Source: Nocardioides sp. 1609 (GTDB taxonomy: Bacteria > Actinomycetota > Actinomycetes > Propionibacteriales > Nocardioidaceae). Taken from it: 64,000 bases of DNA. Shown one piece after another: positions 25,063 through 32,961 of the stretch. The notes under the pieces are model-generated. The model ran no database searches. It saw only the letters and a program-made list of their open reading frames with translations, and had not been told where the DNA came from. Position 1 is the first letter of the stretch, and each line of letters begins with the position of its first letter. The position numbers and the translations under genes are program-made. The stretch lies in contig NZ_SPUJ01000008.1 of NCBI RefSeq assembly GCF_004522105.1, positions 1 to 64,000 of the forward strand. The letters run 5' to 3'.

Positions 25063-25890
25063 TCAGCGGTGGTGCCGGGCCGACTCGTAGAGGCAGAGCG
25101 CGGCGGCGGTGGAGAGGTTGAGGCTCTCCGCGCGGCCGTGGATCGGGATGCGGACGCGGTGGTCGGCGAGCGCGGCGAGGTCGTCGGGCAGGCCCCAGGC
25201 CTCGTTGCCGAAGAGCCAGGCGGTCGGGGCCGCGAGCACCTCGGCGGCCGCGGTGTCGTGCAGGTCGAGCTCGCCGGCGCCGTCGGCGGCCAGCACGGTG
25301 AGCCCCGCGGCTCGCGCGGCCCGGACGGCGGCGGCGGCGTCCGGCTCGACCGCGATCGGCAGGTGGAAGACGCTCCCCACGCTGGCCCGCAGGGTCTTCG
25401 GGTTGTACAGGTCGACCGAGTGCCCGGCCAGGACGACCGCGTCCGCGCCCGCGGCGTCGGCGGTGCGGACGACGGTGCCGGCGTTGCCGGGGTCGCGGAC
25501 GTCGGCGCAGATCGCGACGAGCCGCAGGGCCCGGTCGGGCCCGTTGTCCGGCCCGTTGTCGGGCCCGCCGTCGAGCACGTGCTCGAGCGGCCGGTCGAGG
25601 TAGCGGCAGAGCGCGACGACGCCGGCCGGGCTGACGGAGTCGCTGAGCGAGTCCATCGCGCGGTCCTCGACGAGGGTGACGTCGGTGCGCGGCGGGAGCA
25701 GCCCGGCGCCGGCGGGCGTCGCGAAGACCTCGACGACGCAGCCAGGCAGCGCGAGCGCTCCCTCGACGGCCTTGGGTCCGTCGGCAAGGAAGAGCCGCCG
25801 CTCGGAGCGTTCCGAGCGGCGGCTGAGCTTCCGGATGTCCTTCAGACGGCTGTTGCCGACTGCCAGCGCCGGGGTCGGCTCTGTGTTCAG
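25063..25890 (-). CDS. SpoU/TrmH family RNA 2'-O-methyltransferase
   Basis: The 275-residue protein has an N-terminal RNA-binding-like domain (SRLKDIRKLSRRSERSERR, then LFLADGPKAV) and a SpoU knot domain with the three motifs CADVRDPGNAGTVVRTADAAG, WLFGNEAWGLPDD and VRIPIHGRAESLNLSTAAALCL. It methylates a ribose 2'-OH in tRNA or rRNA; the exact site is unknown. No ATG, GTG or TTG occurs between the rplT stop and the conserved N-terminus; CTG at 25890 overlaps that stop as CTGA and is taken as the start. A GPDNGPDNGPD repeat lies in a linker near residue 105. Confidence 0.85.
   Translation of the reverse strand: MNTEPTPALAVGNSRLKDIRKLSRRSERSERRLFLADGPKAVEGALALPGCVVEVFATPAGAGLLPPRTDVTLVEDRAMDSLSDSVSPAGVVALCRYLDRPLEHVLDGGPDNGPDNGPDRALRLVAICADVRDPGNAGTVVRTADAAGADAVVLAGHSVDLYNPKTLRASVGSVFHLPIAVEPDAAAAVRAARAAGLTVLAADGAGELDLHDTAAAEVLAAPTAWLFGNEAWGLPDDLAALADHRVRIPIHGRAESLNLSTAAALCLYESARHHR
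25793..25824. other. perfect 14-bp-arm hairpin inside the 5' end of trmH
   Basis: AGCCGCCGCTCGGA (25793-25806) and its exact complement (25811-25824) enclose a 4-nt loop. On the transcript it lies 63-94 nt after the rplT stop, within trmH codons for SRRSERSERR. It may reduce read-through from rplT or shield the mRNA end. No T-tract follows. Confidence 0.6.
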
Positions 25891-26273
25891 GCCGAGACCC
25901 TGGGCGCGTTGACGTCCTCGGGCAGGGCGGCCTTGGCGGCCTCGACGAGCACGTTGAACGCGGCGACGTCGTTGACCGCCAGGTCGGCGAGGATCTTGCG
26001 GTCGACCTCGATGCCGGCCAGGTTGAGACCCTGGATGAAGCGGTTGTAGGTCAGGCCCTGCGCGCGGGCGGCGGCGTTGATCCGCTGGATCCACAGGCGA
26101 CGGAAGTTGCCCTTGTTCTTCTTGCGGTCGTTGTAGCTGTAGACCAGCGAGTGGGTGACCTGCTCCTTGGCCTTGCGGTACAGGCGCGAGCGCTGGCCGC
26201 GGTAACCGCTGGCCCGCTCGAGGGTGACCCGACGCTTCTTGTGGGCGTTCACTGCGCGCTTGACGCGTGCCAT
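25887..26273 (-). CDS. rplT: 50S ribosomal protein L20
   Basis: L20 is needed for early 50S assembly and, in bacteria studied, represses its own operon. The 128-residue basic protein starts MARVKRAVNAHKKRR and has the family blocks GYRGQRSRLYRKAKEQV and RRLWIQRINAAARAQGL. Length is slightly above the usual 117-120 owing to the C-terminus. It follows rpmI by 49 bp, and the trmH gene overlaps its stop. Confidence 0.98.
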   Translation of the reverse strand: MARVKRAVNAHKKRRVTLERASGYRGQRSRLYRKAKEQVTHSLVYSYNDRKKNKGNFRRLWIQRINAAARAQGLTYNRFIQGLNLAGIEVDRKILADLAVNDVAAFNVLVEAAKAALPEDVNAPRVSA

Positions 26274-26322
26274 CTTCGTACTCCTTGCTCGGAATGCTCG
26301 GTGCTGGTGGGTGGTGCGAGGG

Positions 26323-26517
26323 TCAGATGCCGAGCATCTTCTTGGCGCGCTTGTTGTCGGCCTTGGCCACCTCGACGGTGCCCGACAGGCGACGCGTGAC
26401 CTTGGAGGCCTTCTTCTCCAGGTTGTGCCGCTTGCCGGCCTTCTCCCGCAGGATCTTGCCCGAGCCGGTGACCTTGAAGCGCTTCCCGGCGCCGCTGTGG
26501 CTCTTGTTCTTCGGCAT
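26323..26517 (-). CDS. rpmI: 50S ribosomal protein L35
   Basis: The 64-residue basic protein has the L35 hallmarks MPKNKSHSGAGKRFKVTG, KRHNLEKKASKVTRRL and a short C-terminal helix ending in KKMLGI. It sits between infC and rplT in the standard order. A purine-rich ribosome site (GAGGAGA) precedes the ATG at 26517. Confidence 0.98.
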   Translation of the reverse strand: MPKNKSHSGAGKRFKVTGSGKILREKAGKRHNLEKKASKVTRRLSGTVEVAKADNKRAKKMLGI

Positions 26518-26592
26518 GACTGTTCTCCTCTTGGTGGTGCTCGTCGTACGTCCCGGGGCCGCGGCGGCGGCGCCGGTCAGTCTGGTCGGGTC

Positions 26593-27276
26593 TCAGGCCT
26601 CGATCTCGGGATCGAGGTTCTCGGAACGGCCACGCTCGCGCTTCTTGGCCACCGGTCCGGCGGCGTGGGCGGCGTCGCGCTCGGCCTGCTCCTCGGCGAC
26701 GACCGCGGCGCGCTCGGCCTCCTTCTCGGCCTTCTGCACGGCGTGGTCGAGCTTGGCCTCGGCCTTCTTCTTGTGCGGGCCGAGCACCATGATCATGTTG
26801 CGGCCGTCCTGCTTGGGCGAGGACTCGACGAAGCCCAGCTCGGTGACGTCCTCGGCCAGGCGCTGCAGCAGCCGGAACCCGAGCTCGGGGCGGTGCTGCT
26901 CGCGGCCGCGGAACATGATGGTGATCTTGACCTTGTCGCCGGCCTTGAGGAACCGGACGACGTGGCCCTTCTTGGTCTCGTAGTCGTGCGCGTCGATCTT
27001 CGGACGAAGCTTCATCTCCTTGATGATCACGTTCGTCTGGTTCCGGCGCGCCTCACGGGCCTTCTGGGCGTTCTCGTACTTGAACTTGCCGTAGTCCATG
27101 AGCTTGCAGACCGGCGGTCGGGCCATGGGGGCGATCTCGACGAGGTCGAGGTCGGCTTCCTGGGCAAGGCGCAGCGCGTCGGCCGTCGGCACGATGCCGA
27201 CGGTCTCGCCGCTGGGTCCCACGAGCCGGACCTCCTGTACGCGGATCCGGTCGTTGATGCGGAGCTCGGTGCTGAT
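26593..27276 (-). CDS. infC: translation initiation factor IF-3 with apparent ATC start
   Basis: IF-3 binds 30S, keeps subunits apart and checks the initiator tRNA. The 227-residue protein has the N-domain (ISTELRINDRIRVQEVRLVG) and C-domain (KEMKLRPKIDAHDYETKKGH, then MFRGREQHRPELGFRLLQRL), plus a roughly 45-residue acidic/basic C-terminal tail common in actinobacteria. No ATG/GTG/TTG precedes the conserved start; ATC at 27276 stands 4 nt after a GGAGG. IF-3 discriminates against non-AUG starts, so such a codon gives autoregulation as known in other bacteria. A terminator-containing leader precedes it. Confidence 0.96.
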   Translation of the reverse strand: MSTELRINDRIRVQEVRLVGPSGETVGIVPTADALRLAQEADLDLVEIAPMARPPVCKLMDYGKFKYENAQKAREARRNQTNVIIKEMKLRPKIDAHDYETKKGHVVRFLKAGDKVKITIMFRGREQHRPELGFRLLQRLAEDVTELGFVESSPKQDGRNMIMVLGPHKKKAEAKLDHAVQKAEKEAERAAVVAEEQAERDAAHAAGPVAKKRERGRSENLDPEIEA

Positions 27277-27334
27277 GGGTCCTCCAGTAGTCAGACAGCA
27301 GGTGGCGCGGCAGCCCTGAACGAGGTTGGTCAGG

Positions 27335-27376
27335 AAAAACAGAGAAGGCTTCCGCGATATGACGTCAGCGGAAGCC
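27335..27376 (-). terminator. intrinsic terminator (attenuator) in the infC leader
   Basis: On the minus strand GGCTTCCGC (27376-27368) pairs perfectly with GCGGAAGCC (27355-27347) across a 12-nt loop and is followed by TTCTCTGTTTTT. This is a classical intrinsic terminator placed about 60-100 nt ahead of the infC start, so it can only act as an attenuator. Its 5' arm is also the last three codons of a small upstream reading frame. Confidence 0.8.
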
Positions 27377-27409
27377 AGCCACGACCACCTGAGCCTGCTC
27401 AGCGTGCAT
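27365..27409 (-). CDS. candidate 14-residue leader peptide upstream of infC
   Basis: An ATG at 27409 opens a reading frame encoding MHAEQAQVVVAGFR, with its TGA at 27367-27365. The codons for GFR are exactly the 5' arm of the attenuator hairpin and the stop lies in the loop. A ribosome that reaches the stop would therefore block the hairpin. A second hairpin (CTGAG-CAGG-CTCAG) lies early in the frame. No clear ribosome site is seen; an in-frame GTG lies three codons upstream. Being translated is an inference from the geometry. Confidence 0.45.
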   Translation of the reverse strand: MHAEQAQVVVAGFR

Positions 27410-27560
27410 GGTGTGCACGAGTGCGAGGCCGGAGCCCTTGAACCGGACCCGACGACCTGTGGAGCGTGCGGTCGGTGCGGGTGGGAGACGATCGAACCTG
27501 GTCCCCGCTTGTAGAGCAGTGGCCACACGGGTGCGGTCACTGCTCGGTCAACACGTAATG

Positions 27561-28118
27561 CTAGGGCACGATTCCCGGCTCGCCGAATCGGGCCGGGTCG
27601 GGCGCGATCCAGGCGAGGTCGGCCCCCACCCGGGCCAGGGTCCACCCGGCCGCGAGGGCGCGGAGGTGGTCGCCCTCGACGACGACGCGGACCGGCCCGG
27701 CCAGGTCGAGCAGCAGGGCCGCCGCCCCCTCCTGGACAGCGGCCAGCGCCGCGGTCCGCGCGGTGACGGGCACCGGGCGGACCTCGGGGTTCCAGGTCGC
27801 GAGCGACGCGGTGGAGGAGAAGCCGAGCAACCCCCGGCGGCCGTCGGCGCCCTGCACGAGGACGGCGGCCATGTCGCTGGTCTTGTCGTGGGCCAGGCCG
27901 CGCTCGTCGAGCTCGACCTCGCCGGCCACCGCGACCACCGGGACCAGGACGCGGGAGGACTGCAGGGCGGCCAGCACGCCACCGAGCGCGGCCGGGGAGG
28001 CCGGGTCGGCGGCGTACACCGTCAGCGCCGCCGTCAGCGCGGGGTCGGCCTCGCCGGCGTCGTCCGGGAACGCCGGGGCCAGCAGCTGGCGCCCGCCGGG
28101 CGGCTGGAGGTCGGTCAC
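27561..28118 (-). CDS. SseB N-terminal domain family protein
   Basis: The 185-residue acidic, Ala/Val-rich protein matches the SseB/DUF-type N-terminal domain fold that is common and uncharacterised in actinobacteria. Typical elements are LVPVVAVAGEVELDERGLAH, then DKTSDMAAVLVQGADGRRGLLGF and the late segment ALLLDLAGPVRVVVEGDHLRAL. The GTG at 28118 is chosen because a GGGAGG lies 10 nt ahead; a GTG at 28136 is an alternative. It lies upstream of the infC leader on the same strand, a neighbourhood I would call usual for actinobacteria. The function is unknown. Confidence 0.7.
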   Translation of the reverse strand: MTDLQPPGGRQLLAPAFPDDAGEADPALTAALTVYAADPASPAALGGVLAALQSSRVLVPVVAVAGEVELDERGLAHDKTSDMAAVLVQGADGRRGLLGFSSTASLATWNPEVRPVPVTARTAALAAVQEGAAALLLDLAGPVRVVVEGDHLRALAAGWTLARVGADLAWIAPDPARFGEPGIVP

Positions 28119-28218
28119 GGTGACCCATCCTCCCACCGGGTCGGCGACCGGTCACATCACCCGACCCCACCGAGGCCGGGACAGGCCGCGGTGTGGCGGT
28201 CTGTGACAGGCTGGCGCC

Positions 28219-28692
28219 ATGGACGACGTGAGCTACGGCGTGCTGGCCCTCGCCCTCACCCTGGTCTTCGGCGCCGCGACCTGGGTCGCCTACCAGCGGC
28301 GCGGGCTCGGAGCCGGTCTCAAGGGCGCGGGGATCACCCTGCTCCCGCTGGCGGCGTACCTCACCAAGACGCTCGAGATGTTCGCGCGGGTGGGCGACGC
28401 GATCGGCGACTGGGCGGTGCGGCTGGTCTTCAGCCCCGTCGTGTGGGTCGGGATCGCGGTGGCCGCGGTCGCGGTGCTGCTGTTCGGGGCCGGCCGGCTC
28501 GTCGACCGGCGTGGTGGCGGGGCCCCGGCCCCGAAGAAGCAGGGGAAGCAGCGCGCGGCGACCGACCCAGCCGCGTTCTCGACGACGGCGCCCGCCTCCG
28601 GGGCGGCGGCCAACCGGCGCAAGGGCGCGCCCGCGATCGACGACGACCTCGCCGACATCGAGGCGATCCTCAAGAGCCGGGGCATCAGCTGA
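28219..28692 (+). CDS. small membrane protein of unknown function
   Basis: The 157-residue product has about three hydrophobic stretches (YGVLALALTLVFGAATWVAY; AGITLLPLAAYLTKTLEMF; PVVWVGIAVAAVAVLLFGAG) followed by a charged, Ala/Gly/Pro-rich cytoplasmic tail that ends with the ordered acidic helix IDDDLADIEAILKSRGI. I do not recognise a characterised family. The ATG at 28219 follows CAGGCT by 6 nt, so it is probably leaderless. The next gene overlaps its stop and is likely in the same operon. Confidence 0.75.
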   Translation: MDDVSYGVLALALTLVFGAATWVAYQRRGLGAGLKGAGITLLPLAAYLTKTLEMFARVGDAIGDWAVRLVFSPVVWVGIAVAAVAVLLFGAGRLVDRRGGGAPAPKKQGKQRAATDPAAFSTTAPASGAAANRRKGAPAIDDDLADIEAILKSRGIS

Positions 28693-29261
28693 GCGGACCC
28701 CGCGGGCCGCTCGAGACGGTCCTCGAGCTGCTCGAGGACCGGGCCCCGACGCTGGGTGCGGCCCGTCTCGTGTGCGTCGACGGCCCGGGCGGGTCCGGCA
28801 AGACGACGCTCGCCCGCGCGCTCGCCGCCGCGACCGGGGCGCCCGTCGTCCACATGGACGACCTGTACGACGGCTGGGCCGGCCTGGACCGGGTCGACGC
28901 CCAGCTGGCGACGCTGCTGGTCCCGCTCGCCGCCGGCGAGCCGGGCCGCTACCGCCGCTACGACTGGCACGCCGGCGCGTTCGCCGGGGCCGTCACCGTC
29001 GCGCCCCACGACCTGACCGGCGACCTGCTCGTCGTCGAGGGGGTCGGCTCCGGCTCGTCGACGTACGCCGACCTGACCACCGTGCTGGTGTGGGTCGAGG
29101 CGCCCCGCGACGTCCGGCTCCGACGTGGGATCGAGCGCGACGGCGGGCACCTGCGCAAGCAGTGGCTGGCCTGGCAGGACGCCGAGGACGCGCACCACGC
29201 GCGGCACCGGACCCGCGAGCGGGCCGACCTGCTGGTGGACGGGACCGCACCGGCTGGGTGA
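28689..29261 (+). CDS. uridine-kinase-like P-loop NTPase, apparent CTG start
   Basis: The 190-residue protein has Walker A CVDGPGGSGKTTLARAL near residue 35, then VVHMDDLYDGWAGLDRV (nucleoside kinase-like lid or substrate region), the YDWHAGAF motif also typical for uridine kinase-like proteins, and VVEGVGSGSS (Walker B). It could phosphorylate a nucleoside or other small molecule; the substrate is unknown. Homologous helix LETVLELLEDRA lies ahead of Walker A, yet no ATG/GTG/TTG precedes it, so CTG at 28689 (overlapping the upstream stop as CTGA) is taken. A GTG at the Walker A strand would truncate the fold. Confidence 0.72.
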   Translation: MSGPRGPLETVLELLEDRAPTLGAARLVCVDGPGGSGKTTLARALAAATGAPVVHMDDLYDGWAGLDRVDAQLATLLVPLAAGEPGRYRRYDWHAGAFAGAVTVAPHDLTGDLLVVEGVGSGSSTYADLTTVLVWVEAPRDVRLRRGIERDGGHLRKQWLAWQDAEDAHHARHRTRERADLLVDGTAPAG

Positions 29262-29302
29262 GGATCGGGTCACCGTCAACATCCATCTCGGGAGACGACC
29301 TG

Positions 29303-30676
29303 ATGACCCTGCCCGTCCAGCACCACCCCGGCCAGCACCCCGGCCAGCACCGCCGCACCACGCGGGTCCTCGTGACCGCCGCTGCGCTCGCCGCCACCGC
29401 GCTCACCGGCCTCACCGCCGTCCCCACCGCCCGGGCCACCGCACCGGGCGGCCCGCCGGCCGCCACCGACGGCTTCGACGCCACCCTCACCCGCTGGGAC
29501 GACGGCCGCGACTTCCGCACCGGGCGGCTCGACGGGCTGAGGGTCCGCGGCGGCCGGCTCGAGCTCGACCGGGTCCGCACCCTCGCCGAGGTGCCGTACG
29601 TCGACCCGCACGGCCACGGGACCGGCCGCGTCTACGAGGCGGGCACGTGGACCTCGCCTGTCGTCCGGCTCGGCTACAGCACCGACGAGGCGATCTCGTC
29701 GTGGAACGCCACCACGCCGACCGGCACCTGGGTCGAGACGTCGTTCCGGGGCCGGCACACCGACGGCAGCTGGACGAAGTGGTACGTCCTGGGTCGCTGG
29801 ACCTCCGGCATGGACTTCGCGGCCGGCGACATCCACCGCACCTCGCTCGACGGCCAGCGCGACGACGACGGCACCGTCTACACCGACACCTTCTCCAGCA
29901 GGACCGGCCGGGAGCCGGTGGCCTTCCAGACGAGGGTCACGCTGCTGCGCCCGGTGGGGGCGCGCACGAGGCCCGCCCTCGAGGGTGTCACGACGATGAC
30001 CAGCGAGCTGGTGCCCGACGAGGCACCGCCCACCAGCGAGTTCACCCTGGGTCGCGCTGTCGAGCTGCGGGTGCCGCGGTACTCGCAGAACATCCACCGC
30101 GGCGAGTACCCCGAGTACGGCGGCGGCGGCCAGGTGTGGTGCTCCCCCACGTCGTCCTCGATGGCGATGCGGTGGTGGGGACGCCGCTTCGCCCCGAGCG
30201 CGCGCGACCTCGCCGGCATCGTCGCCCCGAACGGCGACCCGCAGGTGCCGTACGCCGCCCTGCACACCTGGGACTACACCTACGAGGGCGCGGGCAACTG
30301 GCCCTTCAACGCCGCCTACGCCCACAGCCACGGCCTCGACGCCTTCGTGACCCGGCTGCGCTCACTGGCCGAGGCCGAGCGGTTCGTCGCTGCCGGGATC
30401 CCCGTCATCACCTCGCTGTCGTGGGACCTCGAGGAGATGCCGGAGGCCGGCTACGCGACCGACGGGCACCTGATGGTCATCGTCGGCTTCACCGCCGACG
30501 GCGACCCGATCCTCAACGACCCGGCCTCGAGCAGCAACGAGGAGGTCCGCAACGTCTACACCCGCGAGAACTTCGAGAAGGTGTGGCAGGGCTCCACCGG
30601 CGGCGTCTCCTACATCTACACCGCGCCCGGCACGCGGCTCCCGCGGACCGTCCCGGGGCAGACCCCCAACTGGTGA
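29303..30676 (+). CDS. secreted C39-family (papain-like) peptidase
   Basis: The 457-residue precursor has a signal peptide (basic HHPGQHPGQHRRTTRV, hydrophobic VTAAALAATALTGLTAV, likely cleavage after ARA near residue 46), a middle beta-rich domain, and a C-terminal peptidase_C39_2 domain. In that domain GGQVWCSPTSSSMAMRWWG holds the catalytic Cys, DGHLMVIVGF the His and DPILNDPA the acidic residue. It should act outside the cell; the substrate is unknown. The ATG at 29303 has a GGGAG ribosome site 8 nt upstream. The aldose epimerase follows 12 bp later. Confidence 0.85.
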   Translation: MTLPVQHHPGQHPGQHRRTTRVLVTAAALAATALTGLTAVPTARATAPGGPPAATDGFDATLTRWDDGRDFRTGRLDGLRVRGGRLELDRVRTLAEVPYVDPHGHGTGRVYEAGTWTSPVVRLGYSTDEAISSWNATTPTGTWVETSFRGRHTDGSWTKWYVLGRWTSGMDFAAGDIHRTSLDGQRDDDGTVYTDTFSSRTGREPVAFQTRVTLLRPVGARTRPALEGVTTMTSELVPDEAPPTSEFTLGRAVELRVPRYSQNIHRGEYPEYGGGGQVWCSPTSSSMAMRWWGRRFAPSARDLAGIVAPNGDPQVPYAALHTWDYTYEGAGNWPFNAAYAHSHGLDAFVTRLRSLAEAERFVAAGIPVITSLSWDLEEMPEAGYATDGHLMVIVGFTADGDPILNDPASSSNEEVRNVYTRENFEKVWQGSTGGVSYIYTAPGTRLPRTVPGQTPNW

Positions 30677-30688
30677 GAGCCTGGCTCC

Positions 30689-31609
30689 GTGCTCCCTCCC
30701 AGCGGTGACCAGTTCGCGATCTCGGCCGGCGGCTACCACGCGGTGGTCACCGAGAGCGGTGGCGCGCTGCGCTCGCTGACCCACGACGGCCGGGCCCTGG
30801 TCGACGGGTTCGCCGAGGACGAGACGTCCTTCGGCGGCCGTGGCCAGCTGCTCGTGCCGTGGCCCAACCGGATCCGCGACGGGCGCTACTCCTTCGACGG
30901 GGTCGACCTCCAGCTGCCGCTCACCGAGCCGAAGCGGCACCACGCCTCGCACGGGCTGGCGCGCTGGGTGGCGTGGACCCTCGAGGAGCACACGGCGTCG
31001 TCGGTGACGCTGCGCTACCGGCTGATGGCGCAGTCCGGCTACCCCTGGACCCTCGACCTGCACGTCGTCCACGACCTGTCCGCCGACGGGCTCACCGTCA
31101 CCCAGTCGGCCACCAACCTGGCCGGCGCCCCCGCGCCGTACGCCTCGGGAGCACACCCCTACCTCACCGTCGGCGACGGGCCGGTCGACGGCTGGGAGCT
31201 GACGCTGCCCGCGGCCACCCGGTCGGTCACCGACGACGCACTGATCCCGGTCGGCCGCGAACCGGTCGAGGGCACGGCCTACGACTTCCGGACGCCGCGA
31301 CCGGTCGGCGACCTCGAGCTCAACACCGCCTTCACCGACCTCGAGCGCGACGACCGGGGTGAGGCGACCGTCGTCCTGCGCGACGCCGCGACCGGCCGCG
31401 GCGTCGCGTTGTGGGCCGACGCCGGCGTCCGGTGGTTCCAGCTGTACACCGCCGACGACGTGCCGGCGAGCGCACGCCGCTCGGTGGCCGTCGAGCCGAT
31501 GACGGCGAACGCCGACGCGTTCCGCACCGGCGAGGACCTGCTCACCCTCGAGCCGGGCGGCGACGTCTCAGTGACGTGGGGGATCCGCGCGGTCGACGAG
31601 GAGGCGTAG
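30689..31609 (+). CDS. aldose 1-epimerase (galactose mutarotase-like)
   Basis: The 306-residue protein has the mutarotase beta-sandwich pattern. PWPNRIRDGRYSFDG and ASHGLARWVAW surround the substrate pocket, ASGAHPYLTVGDG provides the catalytic His, and RRSVAVEPMTANADAFRTG the catalytic Glu. It interconverts sugar anomers; the sugar is not predictable. The GTG at 30689 is the only good start after the C39 stop. The last 42 bp overlap the end of the convergent PH-domain gene. Confidence 0.88.
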   Translation: MLPPSGDQFAISAGGYHAVVTESGGALRSLTHDGRALVDGFAEDETSFGGRGQLLVPWPNRIRDGRYSFDGVDLQLPLTEPKRHHASHGLARWVAWTLEEHTASSVTLRYRLMAQSGYPWTLDLHVVHDLSADGLTVTQSATNLAGAPAPYASGAHPYLTVGDGPVDGWELTLPAATRSVTDDALIPVGREPVEGTAYDFRTPRPVGDLELNTAFTDLERDDRGEATVVLRDAATGRGVALWADAGVRWFQLYTADDVPASARRSVAVEPMTANADAFRTGEDLLTLEPGGDVSVTWGIRAVDEEA

Positions 31610-32050
31610 CTGGCGCACGGCCTGCTTGGCCCGCGCGCCGTCGGAGCCCTGGATGCCCATCACCGACGCCGTGGTGCCGTCGGCCAGGTCGAGCACCACC
31701 CAGGGCGCGCCGGGGTTGAGCCGGACGGCGACGATCTCGGCCCAGTCGTAGACCCGCCTGCGGTAGCCGTTGACCACGACCAGACCCTCCTCGCGCGCCT
31801 CGGCCCGGCACCGGGCCAGCGCGTAGAGGCAGGAGAACCCGAGCAGGTACATCGCGATCACGGTGCCGCGCTGCAGCCAGGTCACCGAGTCGCGCGTCTC
31901 CTGGTCGAACCCGACGAACCACATCAGCGCGGTGATCGCGAACAGCGCGCTGCCACCGGCGATCCCCGCGATGCGGGGGCCGAGCGGACGCCAGGTCACG
32001 GGCAACGCCGGCAGGCCCGCGGCCCCCGGCTGCTCAGAGCCGGCAGGCAT
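31568..32050 (-). CDS. membrane protein with bacterial PH domain
   Basis: The 160-residue product has two hydrophobic helices (IAGIAGGSALFAITALMWFV and GTVIAMYLLGFSCLYALA) followed by a bacterial PH-like domain (VNGYRRRVYDWAEIVAVRLN, then APWVVLDLADG). Proteins of this plan are frequent next to hisG in actinobacteria and have no assigned function. The ATG at 32050 overlaps the hisG stop by 17 bp, so the two are co-transcribed. Its stop lies inside the opposing epimerase gene. Confidence 0.75.
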   Translation of the reverse strand: MPAGSEQPGAAGLPALPVTWRPLGPRIAGIAGGSALFAITALMWFVGFDQETRDSVTWLQRGTVIAMYLLGFSCLYALARCRAEAREEGLVVVNGYRRRVYDWAEIVAVRLNPGAPWVVLDLADGTTASVMGIQGSDGARAKQAVRQLRLLVDRADPPRH

Positions 32051-32891
32051 GGATGTCGGTGAGCAGGATGCCGCGGGCACCGAGGTCGTAGAGCTCGTCC
32101 ATCAACCGCTGGGAGCCGTCGCGGGGCACCATCGCGCGGACCGCGAACCAGCCGTCACGGCTGAGCGGGGCGATCGTCGGGCTCTCGATGCCGGGCGTGA
32201 GCAGCATCGCGGCCTCGAGGTCGGCCTCGGCGACGTCGTAGTCCATCATCACGTAGCTGCGCGCGACCAGGACGCCCTCGACCCGGCGGCGGAAGACCTG
32301 GAACCCGTCGGGCGGTGCGGCGCCGTCGGCGCCGGCGCGGGTGATCAGCACCGCCTCCGACTGCAGGATCGGCTCCCCGAAGGTCTCGAGGCCGGCCTGG
32401 CGCAGGGTCGACCCGGTCTCGACGACGTCGGCGATGACGTCGGCGACCCCGAGCTGGATGCTCGACTCGACGGCGCCGTCGAGCCGCGTGACGGTGGCCT
32501 CGAGACCCCGCTCGTCGAGGAAGGCCTGCACCACGCCGACGTACGACGTGGCGATCCGGGTGCCGGCGAGCTGCTCGAGGTCGGTGAAGCGGCCCCGCGG
32601 TCCGGCGAAGCGGAAGGTGCTGCGCCCGAAGCCGAGGGTCAGCGCCTCCTGGGCCTGGGCGCCGGAGTCGCGGAGCAGGTCGCGGCCGGTGATGCCGACG
32701 TCGAGGGTGCCCTCGCCGACGTACAGCGCGATGTCGCGCGGGCGCAGGTAGAAGAACTCGACGCCGTTCTCGGGGTCGGACAGCGTGAGCTGCTTGCTGT
32801 CGTCGCGCTGCCGGTAGCCCGACTCGCGCAGGATGTCGGCGGCCGCGGTGGCCAGCGAACCCTTGTTGGGGATCGCGATCTTCAGGGTCAT
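32034..32891 (-). CDS. hisG: ATP phosphoribosyltransferase, long form
   Basis: HisG condenses ATP and PRPP in the first, feedback-controlled step of histidine synthesis. The 285-residue protein is of the long (hexameric, HisZ-independent) class: the catalytic part starts MTLKIAIPNKGSLATAAADI and carries the PRPP loop in GVADVIADVVETGSTLRQAG, and the C-terminal ACT-like regulatory domain (SPTIAPLSRDGWFAVRAMVP) binds histidine. It follows hisE by 70 bp on the same strand. Confidence 0.97.
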   Translation of the reverse strand: MTLKIAIPNKGSLATAAADILRESGYRQRDDSKQLTLSDPENGVEFFYLRPRDIALYVGEGTLDVGITGRDLLRDSGAQAQEALTLGFGRSTFRFAGPRGRFTDLEQLAGTRIATSYVGVVQAFLDERGLEATVTRLDGAVESSIQLGVADVIADVVETGSTLRQAGLETFGEPILQSEAVLITRAGADGAAPPDGFQVFRRRVEGVLVARSYVMMDYDVAEADLEAAMLLTPGIESPTIAPLSRDGWFAVRAMVPRDGSQRLMDELYDLGARGILLTDIHACRL

Positions 32892-32961
32892 GGGGTTCTC
32901 TCGGCTGGGGGCGCTGCCGGGTGCGCGGGCCGCGGCACGGGGCCACCGGTCCGCGACCCGT

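Noticed and set aside
27480..27530. tRNA-like 3' half with a TTCGATC loop in the infC leader (minus strand)
   Set aside because: The flanking bases form only 3-4 pairs of a T-stem, and no acceptor, D or anticodon arms fit; it is not a tRNA gene.
32892..32961. Histidine leader peptide ahead of hisG
   Set aside because: No run of His codons, terminator or antiterminator pair is visible in the 70-bp gap.
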